DNA of 64,000 nt from Vannielia litorea (GCF_018424695.1 NZ_QTNQ01000002.1:62001-126000); one strand, 5' to 3'; counted from the first letter of the stretch, positions 38,290-47,811 are shown. Numbers and translations are program-made. The notes: generated by a model not told the origin, from the sequence alone.

Positions 38290-39090
38290 TTGTCTTTCCT
38301 CATCGTCATCCCGGCCCGCTACGCCTCGCAGCGCTACCCCGGCAAGCCGCTGGCCATGCTGCGCGGGGCGTCTGGCGCTCAAAAGTCTCTGATCCAGCGC
38401 AGCTGGGAGGCCGCACAGGCGGTGAAAGGCAACCCGCGCGTGGTGGTCGCCACCGATGATGACCGCATCCGCGCCGCCGCAGAAGACTTCGGCGCCGAAG
38501 TCGTCATGACGTCCTCCGACGCCCGCAACGGCACCGAGCGCTGCGCCGAGGCGCTGACGAACATGGACGAAAGTTTCGATGTCGTGGTGAACCTACAAGG
38601 AGATGCGCCCCTTACGCCTGCCTGGTTCATCACCGATCTGGTCGCCGCCGCCCGTGCCGAACCCTCTGCCGAAATCGCCACCCCTGTGCTGCGCTGCGAC
38701 GGCGCCGCGCTCAATGCCTTCCTGGCCGACCGCAAGGCGGGCCGGGTGGGCGGCACTACCGCTGTTTTTGGGCACGACCGATCCGCGCTCTACTTCTCCA
38801 AGGAGGTGATCCCCTTCACCTCCGAGGCCTACGATGCCGAAGCCGCAACGCCGGTGTTCCACCATGTCGGCGTCTATGCCTACCGCCCAGATGCGCTCGC
38901 TGCCTATCCCTCGTGGCCTGTCGGGCCGCTGGAAACGCTGGAAGGGCTGGAGCAGCTCCGTTTTCTGGAGCAGGGGCGCCGCGTGCTCTGCGTGGAGGTC
39001 GAGGGGCGCGGGCGGGCCTTCTGGGAGTTGAACAACCCCGAAGATATCCCCCGCATCGAGGCCATGCTGGCACAGATGGGCGTCGAATGA
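38290..39090 (+). CDS. kdsB: 3-deoxy-manno-octulosonate (Kdo) cytidylyltransferase
   Basis: Activates Kdo as CMP-Kdo. Nucleotidyltransferase start IVIPARYASQRYPGKPLA, then VVATDDDRI, RNGTERCAEA, VVNLQGDAPL, and the late HVGVYAYRPDAL with LETLEGLEQLRFLE, all KdsB signatures. The usual NVQGDEP is NLQGDAP here. It starts with TTG at 38290; no ATG is near. Length is 266 residues. The stop overlaps the glycosyltransferase ATG (ATGA). Position in a polysaccharide cluster suggests a capsule-dedicated copy, but whether a second kdsB exists cannot be seen here. Confidence 0.92.
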   Translation: MSFLIVIPARYASQRYPGKPLAMLRGASGAQKSLIQRSWEAAQAVKGNPRVVVATDDDRIRAAAEDFGAEVVMTSSDARNGTERCAEALTNMDESFDVVVNLQGDAPLTPAWFITDLVAAARAEPSAEIATPVLRCDGAALNAFLADRKAGRVGGTTAVFGHDRSALYFSKEVIPFTSEAYDAEAATPVFHHVGVYAYRPDALAAYPSWPVGPLETLEGLEQLRFLEQGRRVLCVEVEGRGRAFWELNNPEDIPRIEAMLAQMGVE

Positions 39091-40319
39091 GTGAGGCGGC
39101 CAGCGTCATCATCGTTAGCCGCCACAGGCCAGATGAGCTGCGCCGCAACCTCCCCGCCTTTCGCCTGCAAACCCATCGAAACTTCGAGCTGATCCTCGTC
39201 GCAGACCCGCAGGGCCTCGCCGTTGCACGCGAGCTTAACCTCGCGGACAGGATGAAGCTGGTAGAGTTCGACGAAGCCAACATTTCGGCGACGCGCAACC
39301 TAGGCCTCGTGCAGGCCGCCGCGCCGCTCGTCGCCTTCATAGATGACGACGCCACGCCCGAACCGCCCTGGCTTGCGCGGCTCCTCGCGCCCTTCGAGGA
39401 CGCCGAAGTGGTCGCCAGCACCGGCTTTGTACGAGGCCGAAACGGAATTTCCATGCAATGGCAAGGGGTTGCAACGGATGAGCTTGGCGCGGACATCGCG
39501 CTCGACGTTAGTGAAACAGAAACCACGCTCTTGCCGGTCGATCGCAGGGTTAAGACTCACGGAACCAATTGCGCCTTTCGCAGAGAGAGGCTCACAGCGA
39601 TCGGCGGCTTCGATACGGCCTTCCGGTTCTTTCTCGACGAAACCGATGTCACCCATCGCCTGGTGCCCGGCGGCGGCAAAACCGCAATTGTGCCGTTGGC
39701 GCAGGTTCAGCACGGTTTCGCTGCGAACGCATCGCGCAAGGCCAACCGGGCGCCGACGGACCTCACGCAGATCGGCCGATCTGCCGCCCTCTTTCTGCGT
39801 CGGCATTGCCCGGAGGCGCGCTGGAATGAGGGCCTCGATAAACTACGCGCAGGGCAAGCCCGTCGCATCGCGCTGCACCGCAGGGAGCTTCGGCTTTCTG
39901 CAGCGGATGAGGCCCCTCTGTTACAAGGCCTGGAGCGTGGAATTGCCGAGGGACTTGCCGCCTCCCTTGTTGCTCCGCCGCCACTCGCCATGGCCGAGTT
40001 TCCCTTTCAGCGCTTTCCCAAAGCGCCAGCACCGGCGCACTACGAGGTGCGATCTTGCAGCCTGCTCGGATACCGGTCGGCTCTGAAAAAGGCTCGGGCG
40101 GATGCGGCGACAGGGGAACGGATCATTACACTGCTGCGGCTCTCCCGAACACCTCGCCGCCACGCCAGCTGGTTCGATCCTGCTGGGGTCTGGCTGCAAC
40201 GCGGCGGGCTCTTCGGACCGTCGGTTCGCAGCGATCCGGCGTTCCGGTTCTGGCGCCGTTCAGCCCGGATCGCACGCGAACGTGCTCGAATTGCCGCTTT
40301 TCGCAGCCCTGAAAGCTGA
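39087..40319 (+). CDS. Glycosyltransferase family 2 protein with extended C-terminus
   Basis: GT-A fold transferase: ASVIIVSRHRPDELRRNLPA at the start and the metal-binding DDD in VAFIDDDATPEPPW, then the acceptor-side motif FLDETDVTHRL. The GT domain covers about 1-230; the C-terminal 180 residues are Arg/Ala-rich and have no recognised domain. It has 410 residues. Coupled to kdsB by a 4-base overlap. The donor and acceptor cannot be read, although the Kdo genes nearby make a Kdo-containing chain plausible. Confidence 0.88.
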   Translation: MSEAASVIIVSRHRPDELRRNLPAFRLQTHRNFELILVADPQGLAVARELNLADRMKLVEFDEANISATRNLGLVQAAAPLVAFIDDDATPEPPWLARLLAPFEDAEVVASTGFVRGRNGISMQWQGVATDELGADIALDVSETETTLLPVDRRVKTHGTNCAFRRERLTAIGGFDTAFRFFLDETDVTHRLVPGGGKTAIVPLAQVQHGFAANASRKANRAPTDLTQIGRSAALFLRRHCPEARWNEGLDKLRAGQARRIALHRRELRLSAADEAPLLQGLERGIAEGLAASLVAPPPLAMAEFPFQRFPKAPAPAHYEVRSCSLLGYRSALKKARADAATGERIITLLRLSRTPRRHASWFDPAGVWLQRGGLFGPSVRSDPAFRFWRRSARIARERARIAAFRSPES

Positions 40320-40504
40320 CTGTCGCTCATTTCCAACCCCTCGCGCCAACTCCCGCCGAGGAAATTGCCGCGGCGCAACATTTTGCGCGCCTTGGCTGTT
40401 TCTTCCAAGCGGCTTTGCACCTATCGTCGCCGCTATACCGGCGCCCTTCCAACGGCGCATGAGCGGCGAAGCCCGCCTGTGAAACATTGATTTACGAGAG
40501 ACAC

Positions 40505-41395
40505 ATGAAAAAAGTCACCAAGGCGATTTTTCCGGTAGCAGGGCTGGGAACGCGCTTTCTTCCCGCAACCAAGTCTATCCCGAAAGAGATCATGACCCTG
40601 GTTGACCAACCGCTGATCCAATACGCGATCGACGAAGCGCGTGCTGCCGGAATCAAGGAGTTCATCTTTGTTACATCCCGCGGCAAGGGCGCGCTGGAAG
40701 ACTACTTCGATCACGCCCCGGTGCTGGAGCAGGAGCTGCGGAAGAAGGGCAAGGAGCAGCTCATGGAGGTGCTCAAGAACACCAACATGGAAAGCGGTGC
40801 CATTGCCTATATCCGCCAGCACAAGGCGCTGGGCCTCGGGCATGCCGTCTGGTGCGCCCGCCGCCTGATCGGAAACGAACCCTTTGCCGTGATCCTGCCC
40901 GACGACGTGATCGCAGCAGAAAAGCCCTGCCTGCAACAGATGGTCGAGGCACATGAAGAAACCGGCGGCTGCATGGTTGCGGCAATGGAAGTGCCACAAG
41001 CCAAGGCCTCTGCCTACGGTCTGCTCGCGGTGGAGGAAGACAATGGCAGCCTCGTGAAGGTGTCCGGCATGGTCGAAAAGCCCAAGCCAGAGGATGCCCC
41101 CTCCAACCTCGCCGTCATTGGCCGCTACATTCTCACGCCCAAGGTGCTGAACAATCTCAACAAAAAGCACAAAGGCACCGGCGGTGAAATCCAGCTGACG
41201 GATGCCATTGCCGAAGAGATCGGTGGCAAGGATGGGGTGTACGGCTACCGCTTCAACGGGGAGCGCTTCGATTGTGGCTCCAAGGCAGGGTTCCTTCAGG
41301 CCACGGTGTCGTTCGGGCTTGAGCGCGAGGAGCTGCGGGATGAGCTTTGGGGCTACCTGCGTGAGCTGGTGGCCAGCGAGAAGGCCGCCCAGTAG
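40505..41395 (+). CDS. galU: UTP-glucose-1-phosphate uridylyltransferase
   Basis: Makes UDP-glucose. The signature AIFPVAGLGTRFLPATKSIP and KEIMTLVDQPLIQYAIDEA are typical, followed by LPDDVIAAEKPCLQQM and VEKPKPEDAPSNLAVIGRYI. Length is 296 residues from the ATG at 40505; a TTG six codons upstream is weaker. Thirteen bases from galE, so the two form the sugar-nucleotide pair of the cluster. The 185 bases between the previous glycosyltransferase and galU contain no ORF and no clear promoter. Confidence 0.97.
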   Translation: MKKVTKAIFPVAGLGTRFLPATKSIPKEIMTLVDQPLIQYAIDEARAAGIKEFIFVTSRGKGALEDYFDHAPVLEQELRKKGKEQLMEVLKNTNMESGAIAYIRQHKALGLGHAVWCARRLIGNEPFAVILPDDVIAAEKPCLQQMVEAHEETGGCMVAAMEVPQAKASAYGLLAVEEDNGSLVKVSGMVEKPKPEDAPSNLAVIGRYILTPKVLNNLNKKHKGTGGEIQLTDAIAEEIGGKDGVYGYRFNGERFDCGSKAGFLQATVSFGLEREELRDELWGYLRELVASEKAAQ

Positions 41396-41407
41396 GCGGC
41401 AGACCCG

Positions 41408-42394
41408 ATGGCAGAGCATGTTCTGGTTACCGGTGGCGCAGGTTACATTGGCGCCCACGCCTGCAAGGCGCTGAAAGCGGCGGGCTATATTCCCGTTGCC
41501 TTCGACAACCTCTCAACCGGGTGGCGCGATGCCGTGAAATTCGGCCCTCTCCACGAGGGCGACCTGCTGGATCGTGCGAGCATCGATGCGGCGTTCAAGG
41601 CTTTCCGACCCGTGGCCGTCATGCACTTTGCCGCGCTCTCGCTGGTCGGCGAGAGCATGAAGAACCCGGGCAGATACTGGCGCGAAAACGTGCTTGGTGC
41701 CGCCAACCTCGCCGATGCGGCCGTCGCTGCCGGGTGCCTGAGCTTCGTGTTTTCCTCGACATGCGCCACCTATGGCGATCAGGATGGGGTAGTGCTTAAT
41801 GAAAACACAGACCAACTCCCGATAAATGCCTATGGCCAGTCAAAGCTCGCCATTGAGAAGCTTCTGGCTGATTTCGAGGCCGCCCATGGGCTCCGCTCGG
41901 TTATTTTCCGCTACTTCAATGTGGCGGGCTGCGACCCGGAGGCGGAGGTGGGCGAACAGCATGTGCCGGAAACGCATCTCATCCCATTGATGCTGGATGC
42001 GATCGCCGGAAAACGTGATGCGCTCACGATTTTCGGCACCGATTACAACACCCCCGACGGCACCTGCATCCGCGACTATGTGCATGTTTCCGACCTCGTG
42101 GATGCGCATGTGAAAGGGCTGGAGTGGCTCAAGGCCGGCAAGGGTAGCCGTGTGTTCTGCCTCGGTTCCGGTGATGGGTTTTCGGTACGACAGGTGGTGG
42201 AGGCAAGCCGCGCCGTGACCAACCGCGAGGTGCCGATTGTGGAAGGTGAGCGGCGTCCGGGCGATGCCGCGGTTCTCGTCTCAGGAAGTCACCGCGCCAC
42301 GGATGAGCTGGGCTGGGAGCCGCAGCGCTCGGACCTGGCCACGATGATTGGTGACGCCTGGCGCTGGCATCAGTCAGCCCCTTATGACAGCTAA
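41408..42394 (+). CDS. galE: UDP-glucose 4-epimerase
   Basis: SDR-family enzyme interconverting UDP-glucose and UDP-galactose. The NAD-binding GGAGYIGAHACKAL, the catalytic S-x-x-Y-x-x-x-K as SSTCATYGD ... YGQSK, and the UDP-sugar binding NVAGCDPEAEVGE are present, with YNTPDGTCIRDYVHVSDL, a GalE signature. Length is 328 residues. It overlaps the next glycosyltransferase gene by 11 bases. Confidence 0.96.
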   Translation: MAEHVLVTGGAGYIGAHACKALKAAGYIPVAFDNLSTGWRDAVKFGPLHEGDLLDRASIDAAFKAFRPVAVMHFAALSLVGESMKNPGRYWRENVLGAANLADAAVAAGCLSFVFSSTCATYGDQDGVVLNENTDQLPINAYGQSKLAIEKLLADFEAAHGLRSVIFRYFNVAGCDPEAEVGEQHVPETHLIPLMLDAIAGKRDALTIFGTDYNTPDGTCIRDYVHVSDLVDAHVKGLEWLKAGKGSRVFCLGSGDGFSVRQVVEASRAVTNREVPIVEGERRPGDAAVLVSGSHRATDELGWEPQRSDLATMIGDAWRWHQSAPYDS

Positions 42395-43610
42395 TACGGC
42401 CCCCCGTTGCCTTGATCTTTCGCGGCTCGTATCGCGCGTGGGCCGCGGCCCCCTCACGGGTGTGGACCGGGTGGAACGAGTTTATCTGGATCGGCTGCTG
42501 AAGGAGGACGCACCACTCTTTGGTCTTGTCCGCCTGCCGCTTAGCTACGCCCTGCTCGAATGCGACGGAGTGTCCGAACTGGCCAATCGTTTGGGCGCGA
42601 ATGGTCAATGGGGGCGTGCCGACTTGCGCGGGATGTTCAATCGCCGGCTTTCATCGCTTCAACGTCGGGCCCATGCCGACATCCGACGACTTGCCCGCGC
42701 CACCTGCCCACGCCCCGGGCTGGCCGCAATGCTGGCCAAGCATTTGCCGGAGGGGGCTCGCTATCTCAACGTCGGGCACTCGAATCTCACACACCGCGTT
42801 CTCGCCGCAATGTCGTCCCGCGGTGCCGAGATCACCGTCTTGATCCATGACATGATTCCGCTCGACTTCCCGCAATACCAGCGCGAGGGACAGCCTGAGA
42901 AGTTTGAAGCGGCGATGCGGCGTGTCAGCCGCTTCGCGACACGCGTCATCTACAATTCGGCACATTCGCGCGATCGCGGGACACACTGGTTTGATCGCTT
43001 CGGTCGGGTGCCCGAGGGGCTAACCGCACTTCTTGGTGTGGACGTGCCCCAACCGTCTTCTGACGGGCTGCCAAGCGGACTCCCCGCCGATCGGCCATGG
43101 TTCGTGACCACGGGCACGCTGGAGCCTCGCAAGAACCACGCGCTGTTGCTCGAAGCCTGGGGGCACCTTGCCAAGATGCCGGGCCCGACGCCTGCACTCT
43201 TCATCCTTGGCAGCAGGGGGTGGAACAATGAGGCCTTCTTCGCTCGACTCGATGCATCGCCGCTGACGGGCCGAGATATCTTTGAATGGTCCGGCCTGTC
43301 CGACCCAGCGGTGGCCGCCATCACGCAGGGCGCACGCGCCCTTCTGTTTCCCTCTCACGCAGAAGGCTTCGGATTGCCGCCCGCAGAGGCGCTGGCCCTC
43401 GGCACGCCCACGGTGCTGAACGACTTGCCTGTTTACCGGGAGTTCCTCGGGGATTTGCCAGTTTACCTAGAAGGCAACGATAGTTATCTATGGGCAAAGA
43501 CCATTCACAAGATGGCAACAGTGGGCGGTGCGGTGCCGAGGGTCGAGCTGGAGGATGTGCAACTCCCCACGTGGGATGCGCATTTCAACAAAGTTTTAAG
43601 CGTGACCTGA
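42384..43610 (+). CDS. Glycosyltransferase family 1/4 (GT-B fold)
   Basis: GT-B retaining transferase. The N-terminal domain has VGRGPLTGVDRVERVYLDRL and VLIHDMIPLDFP; the C-terminal donor domain has FVTTGTLEPRKNHALLLEAW and the E-x7-E signature in LFPSHAEGFGLPPAEALALGTPTV. Length is 408 residues. The ATG at 42384 overlaps galE. The next gene follows after 39 bases. Linkage and sugar unknown. Confidence 0.92.
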   Translation: MTANTAPRCLDLSRLVSRVGRGPLTGVDRVERVYLDRLLKEDAPLFGLVRLPLSYALLECDGVSELANRLGANGQWGRADLRGMFNRRLSSLQRRAHADIRRLARATCPRPGLAAMLAKHLPEGARYLNVGHSNLTHRVLAAMSSRGAEITVLIHDMIPLDFPQYQREGQPEKFEAAMRRVSRFATRVIYNSAHSRDRGTHWFDRFGRVPEGLTALLGVDVPQPSSDGLPSGLPADRPWFVTTGTLEPRKNHALLLEAWGHLAKMPGPTPALFILGSRGWNNEAFFARLDASPLTGRDIFEWSGLSDPAVAAITQGARALLFPSHAEGFGLPPAEALALGTPTVLNDLPVYREFLGDLPVYLEGNDSYLWAKTIHKMATVGGAVPRVELEDVQLPTWDAHFNKVLSVT

Positions 43611-43649
43611 TAGAGATCTGCCGCCGGGCCCCTGGGGCGAAGGATAGAA

Positions 43650-44660
43650 TTGGGCGCTTTGAGATCATACCGCTTGCGGCTCCAGCGGAAGCGCTGGCGC
43701 ATTCGCGCGCTTCGCAAGCGGCGTGAGCTTTCGCGGGTTACTGATCGCACCGCCTCAGTCCGCCCAGGTGATGTACTGGCCTTCGTCACCCTGCGCAACG
43801 AGCGCATCCGCTTGCCCTACTTCTTCGAATATTACCGCAAGCTCGGCGTCGCGCATTTCTTCGTTGTCGACAACGGCTCCGATGACGGATCACACGAATA
43901 CCTTGCCGATCAGCCTGACGTTTCGCTCTGGTCCACCCAGCACAGCTACAAGCGCGCCCGCTTTGGTGTGGATTGGCTCAACTGGCTGCAACGAAAATAC
44001 GCCCACGGGCATTGGACCCTGACGGTCGATGTCGATGAATTCTTCATCTATCCCTTCTGCGATACGCGGCCCATTCGCGCGCTGACGGATTGGCTCGATG
44101 CCTCCTCCATCAAGTCCTTCTCGGCCATGCTGCTCGACATGTATCCAAAGGGGCCGCTCGATGCGCTGCCCTATACCGAAGGGCAGAACCCGCTTGAGAT
44201 TGCGAGTTACTTCGACAGCGGCAACTACCAGATCACGCGCAACCGTCTGTATGGCAACCTCTGGATACAAGGCGGCCCCCGCGCCCGCGCCTTCTTCGGC
44301 GATGCACCCGAGCGGGCGCCTGCGCTCAACAAGATTCCCCTGGTCAAGTGGGACAAGCATTACACCTATGTCAGCTCCACCCACATGTTGCTTCCGCGTG
44401 GGTTGAACCTTGTCTACGACGAGTGGGGCGGCGAGAAGGCATCGGGCATGCTGTTGCATGCCAAGTTTCTCGATACGTTCACGGCCAAGTCGGAAGAAGA
44501 GCTTGAGCGCGGTCAGCATTACGCGGCCAGCCATGAATACAAGGCCTACGCGCGCGTGCTGCGCGAGAACCCAGACTTCTGGACAAAGTGGAGCGAGCGT
44601 TACATCAACTGGCGCCAGCTTGAGATCCTCGGGCTGATGTCGAAGGGAAACTGGGCCTGA
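43650..44660 (+). CDS. Glycosyltransferase family 2 protein (Glyco_tranf_2_4 type)
   Basis: Roseobacter-type GT: VLAFVTLRNERIRLPYFFEYYRKLGV at the start (given here as VLAFVTLRNERIR and LPYFFEYYRKLGV), VVDNGSDDGSHEYL and the metal-binding DVDEFFIYPF. Length is 336 residues. It uses a TTG start at 43650 with AAGGA six bases upstream. The N-terminal 30 residues are highly basic. The stop overlaps the ATG of the GT14-type gene by one base (TGATG). Substrate unknown. Confidence 0.88.
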   Translation: MGALRSYRLRLQRKRWRIRALRKRRELSRVTDRTASVRPGDVLAFVTLRNERIRLPYFFEYYRKLGVAHFFVVDNGSDDGSHEYLADQPDVSLWSTQHSYKRARFGVDWLNWLQRKYAHGHWTLTVDVDEFFIYPFCDTRPIRALTDWLDASSIKSFSAMLLDMYPKGPLDALPYTEGQNPLEIASYFDSGNYQITRNRLYGNLWIQGGPRARAFFGDAPERAPALNKIPLVKWDKHYTYVSSTHMLLPRGLNLVYDEWGGEKASGMLLHAKFLDTFTAKSEEELERGQHYAASHEYKAYARVLRENPDFWTKWSERYINWRQLEILGLMSKGNWA

Positions 44661-46360
44661 TGGTCGGCTTCGTGATGCTCGTGCACACCGCGCTCGACCG
44701 CGCCAGCCAGACGGCGCGGCATTGGGCAACGAGTGGCTGCCCGATCGTCATTCATTGTGACAGGAAGGTTGAGAAGGCCAGCTACTCGAAATTCATGGAG
44801 TCGCTGGCTGATCTCGATAATGTCAGCTTCGCCCCCCGCTATCGCTGCGAGTGGGGCACATGGAACATCGTCGCGGCCACCCAAAAAGCCGCTGAAATCA
44901 TGTTGGATCGGCACCCCGAGGTTGGCCACGTTTACTTGGCGTCCGGCTCCTGCCTTCCGTTGCGCCCCGTGCAGGAGCTCAAGGCCTACCTCGACGCCCG
45001 CCCTCGCACCGACTTCATCGAGAGCGTCACCATAGAAGACGTTACTTGGACAAAGGGCGGCTTCGACAGCGAGCGGTTTACTCTGCGCTTTCCCTTCTCT
45101 TGGAAGAAGCAACGCTTCCTGTTCGACCGCTACGTTGCGCTCCAAAGGCTGGTGCGTTTCAAGCGCAAGGTGCCCAAGGGCCTCGTGCCACATCTGGGCT
45201 CGCAGTGGTGGTGCCTGTCGCGCCGCACCCTCGAGGCCATCCTAACAGACCCAGACAGACCGCAGTTCGATCGCTACTTCAAGCGCGTCTGGATCCCGGA
45301 TGAAAGCTACTTCCAGTCGATCGTGCGGGTCTATTCCGGTGAGATTGAAAGCCGTTCCCTGACGCTCTCCAAGTTCGATTTCCAGGGCAAACCGCACATC
45401 TTCTACGATGATCACCTGCAGCTTCTGCGCCGGTCGGATTGCTTCGTTGCCCGCAAGATCTGGCCCCACGCCAACCGGCTCTACGCCTCGTTCCTGTCGA
45501 ACGACCCAAAAGTCACGAAGAATGCAGAGCCCAACCCCTCAAAGATCGATCGGCTGTTTGCCAAGGCCGTCGATCGGAGGACGCGCGGCCGCAGCGGGCT
45601 CTACATGCAAAGCCGCTTTCCCAACCAGGATTGGGAAAATGGCAAAACAGCAGAGCCCTATTCGGTGTTCGAAGGTTTCGCAGAGCTGTTTTCCAATTTC
45701 GACACATGGCTGGGAAAGGCAGCGGGAGGCCGGGTGCATGGGCACCTCTTCGCGCCTGATCGCGTGCACTACGCCGGCGGAGAGAAGACCTACAACGGCG
45801 GCTTGTCCGACAGCGCCTTGCTGCGCGACCAAAACCCTGAGGCCTTCCTCACAAGCCTCATCTGGAACACCCGGGGCGAGCGACAGATGTTCCAATTCGG
45901 GCCGAACGATACGCAGGACATCGAGTGGCTGATCGCAACGGACCCCAAGGCGCAGGTCTCCGTTATCACCGGAGCCTGGGCCATCGGGCTCTTTCGTCTT
46001 GGTATAAGTTCTTCTGTGGTCCGGAAGGAAGCGGCGCGCCTGCAGGCAATTGAAGCTGCCCATCTGGGCGTGCTCCGCTCACCCTATGCCAAGGCGCGCG
46101 TGCGCATCTGGTCCCTGGCCGAGTTCATCGAAGACCCGATGAACAACCTGCAACTCATCATGGATGATATAATCCCTGGCGCGCGTCGTCGCCTCACGGC
46201 AGCCCCTTTGATGGAAGATCTGAATGGCTTTGGCCGATTTCTACAGACGCTGAAGAACCAGGGTATGAACCCCTACCTCGCCGGTGACTTCCCGGTTGAT
46301 CCAGAACTCGTGCCCACCTCGGCCGACAATGCCCAGCGCCCCTACCTTGTGAAGAAGTGA
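44660..46360 (+). CDS. Beta-1,6-N-acetylglucosaminyltransferase-like protein (GT14) with DUF5927-type C-terminal domain
   Basis: The N-terminal part (about 1-260) resembles core-2/I-branching enzymes of GT14: VMLVHTALDRASQTARHW, CEWGTWNIVAATQKA, YLASGSCLPLRP and LGSQWWCLSRRTLEAIL, with WIPDESYFQSIV. The C-terminal about 290 residues form a second domain I know only as DUF5927-like, with SVITGAWAIGLFR and a short end. Length is 566 residues. It follows a GT gene without gap and precedes the sulfotransferase by 7 bases, so it probably acts on the same glycan. Donor sugar is inferred only from family. Confidence 0.85.
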   Translation: MVGFVMLVHTALDRASQTARHWATSGCPIVIHCDRKVEKASYSKFMESLADLDNVSFAPRYRCEWGTWNIVAATQKAAEIMLDRHPEVGHVYLASGSCLPLRPVQELKAYLDARPRTDFIESVTIEDVTWTKGGFDSERFTLRFPFSWKKQRFLFDRYVALQRLVRFKRKVPKGLVPHLGSQWWCLSRRTLEAILTDPDRPQFDRYFKRVWIPDESYFQSIVRVYSGEIESRSLTLSKFDFQGKPHIFYDDHLQLLRRSDCFVARKIWPHANRLYASFLSNDPKVTKNAEPNPSKIDRLFAKAVDRRTRGRSGLYMQSRFPNQDWENGKTAEPYSVFEGFAELFSNFDTWLGKAAGGRVHGHLFAPDRVHYAGGEKTYNGGLSDSALLRDQNPEAFLTSLIWNTRGERQMFQFGPNDTQDIEWLIATDPKAQVSVITGAWAIGLFRLGISSSVVRKEAARLQAIEAAHLGVLRSPYAKARVRIWSLAEFIEDPMNNLQLIMDDIIPGARRRLTAAPLMEDLNGFGRFLQTLKNQGMNPYLAGDFPVDPELVPTSADNAQRPYLVKK

Positions 46361-46367
46361 TCCACAT

Positions 46368-47804
46368 ATGAGTGACCGTTTCGATAGCTTCGTGATCTTC
46401 GGAGAGATGCGCACAGGCTCGAACTATCTTGAAGAGAACATCAATCGCTTCGAGGGGTTGCACTGCTACGGCGAGGCGTTCAATCCGCATTTCGTGGGCC
46501 ACCACAACACCAAGGAGCTGTTTGACATGACCCTCGCCGCGCGCGAGGCCGATCCGCTTCGGCTGATCGATCGGATGAAGAAGAATACCAAAGGGCTCCC
46601 CGGCTTTCGCTTCTTCCATGATCATGACCCGCGCGTCCTTGAGGCCTGTCTGCCCGACCCGCGCTGCGCCAAGGTCATCCTCATCCGAAACCCGCTGGAG
46701 AGCTACGTCAGCCGGAAGATCGCCGCCGAGACAGGCCAGTGGCGGTTGACCGATGCCAAGCACCGGCGCGATGCCAAAATCCGCTTTGATGGGGCCGAGT
46801 TCGAGGCGCTGGTGGCCGAGTTGCAGGCGTTTCAACTCCTGCTCCAGCACGAGATGCAGATCACCGGGCAAACCGGCTTCTACATCGCGTACGAAGACAT
46901 CAATGACCTTGGCGTGCTGAACGGCCTCGCACGGTTTCTCGGTTGCGAGGCTCCGCTCGAGGAGCTTTCGACCAAGCTGAAAAAGCAGAACCCCGGCGGG
47001 CTGGAAGAGAAAGTGGCCAACTTCGACGAGATGCAGGCGGCGCTCGCCCGGATAGATACTTTTGGCCTTACCCGCACGCCCAATTTCGAACCGCGGCGAG
47101 GTGGTGTTGTGCCCACATATCTGGCCTGCGCCGTTAGCCCGATCCTCCACATGCCGGTTAAGGGCGCCGCGCTGGGCCCGGTCGAACGCTGGATGGCTGC
47201 CCTTGACGGGGTCGAATCTGACGCGTTGCAGCGCGGCTTCAACCAGAAGACGCTGCGCCAGTGGCGTCGCCACAACAAGGGCGGGCGAAGCTTTTCGGTG
47301 GTGGCCCATCCGCTGGCACGCGCGCATCGTGTGTTCTGCCACCACATCCTTCGGACGGAAGGCGACGGGGCCTTCAGCAAGATCCGCTCCACCCTGCGCG
47401 AGGGCTACAAGGTGCCACTGCCCGAAGGAGAGCCAGGCGGGGACTACGATACCACGGCCCATCACGCCGCATTTCTCGGATGGCTGAAGTTTCTCAAGGC
47501 CAACCTTGCCGGACAAACCGGCGTTCGCATAGATGCGGCCTGGGCCAGCCAGGCGGCAGTGCTTCAAGGATTTTCGGAGCTCGGCTTACCCGATATGGTC
47601 ATCCGTGAAGACCAGCTTGAGCTTGGCCTGTCACAGCTGCTCGCGCAGTGCCATATTGAGAGTGCCCCACCGCTCGAAGCCCTTGAAGACGAAGGCGCCC
47701 TGCTGCTGGACACGATCCTTGACGACCAGATCGAACAGGCTGCGCTGGATGCCTATCAGCGCGACTATCTGACCTTCGGATTCAAGCGTTGGAAGAACAG
47801 CTGA
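46368..47804 (+). CDS. NodH-like sulfotransferase with a second sulfotransferase-like C-terminal half
   Basis: Likely transfers sulfate from PAPS to a glycan. The N-terminal half has the 5'-phosphosulfate-binding loop FGEMRTGSNYLEENI and a 3'-phosphate site region VILIRNPLESYVSRKIA, as in NodH/LpsS. The C-terminal half (about 260-478) has a separate pattern, FSVVAHPLARAHRVFCHHIL and LTFGFKRW at the end, similar to sulfotransferase family 2 proteins of marine alphaproteobacteria. Length is 478 residues, almost twice a single domain. The weak ribosome site is GAAGAAG. It closes the polysaccharide cluster and converges with ptsN. Confidence 0.85.
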   Translation: MSDRFDSFVIFGEMRTGSNYLEENINRFEGLHCYGEAFNPHFVGHHNTKELFDMTLAAREADPLRLIDRMKKNTKGLPGFRFFHDHDPRVLEACLPDPRCAKVILIRNPLESYVSRKIAAETGQWRLTDAKHRRDAKIRFDGAEFEALVAELQAFQLLLQHEMQITGQTGFYIAYEDINDLGVLNGLARFLGCEAPLEELSTKLKKQNPGGLEEKVANFDEMQAALARIDTFGLTRTPNFEPRRGGVVPTYLACAVSPILHMPVKGAALGPVERWMAALDGVESDALQRGFNQKTLRQWRRHNKGGRSFSVVAHPLARAHRVFCHHILRTEGDGAFSKIRSTLREGYKVPLPEGEPGGDYDTTAHHAAFLGWLKFLKANLAGQTGVRIDAAWASQAAVLQGFSELGLPDMVIREDQLELGLSQLLAQCHIESAPPLEALEDEGALLLDTILDDQIEQAALDAYQRDYLTFGFKRWKNS

Positions 47805-47811
47805 ATGTGAG

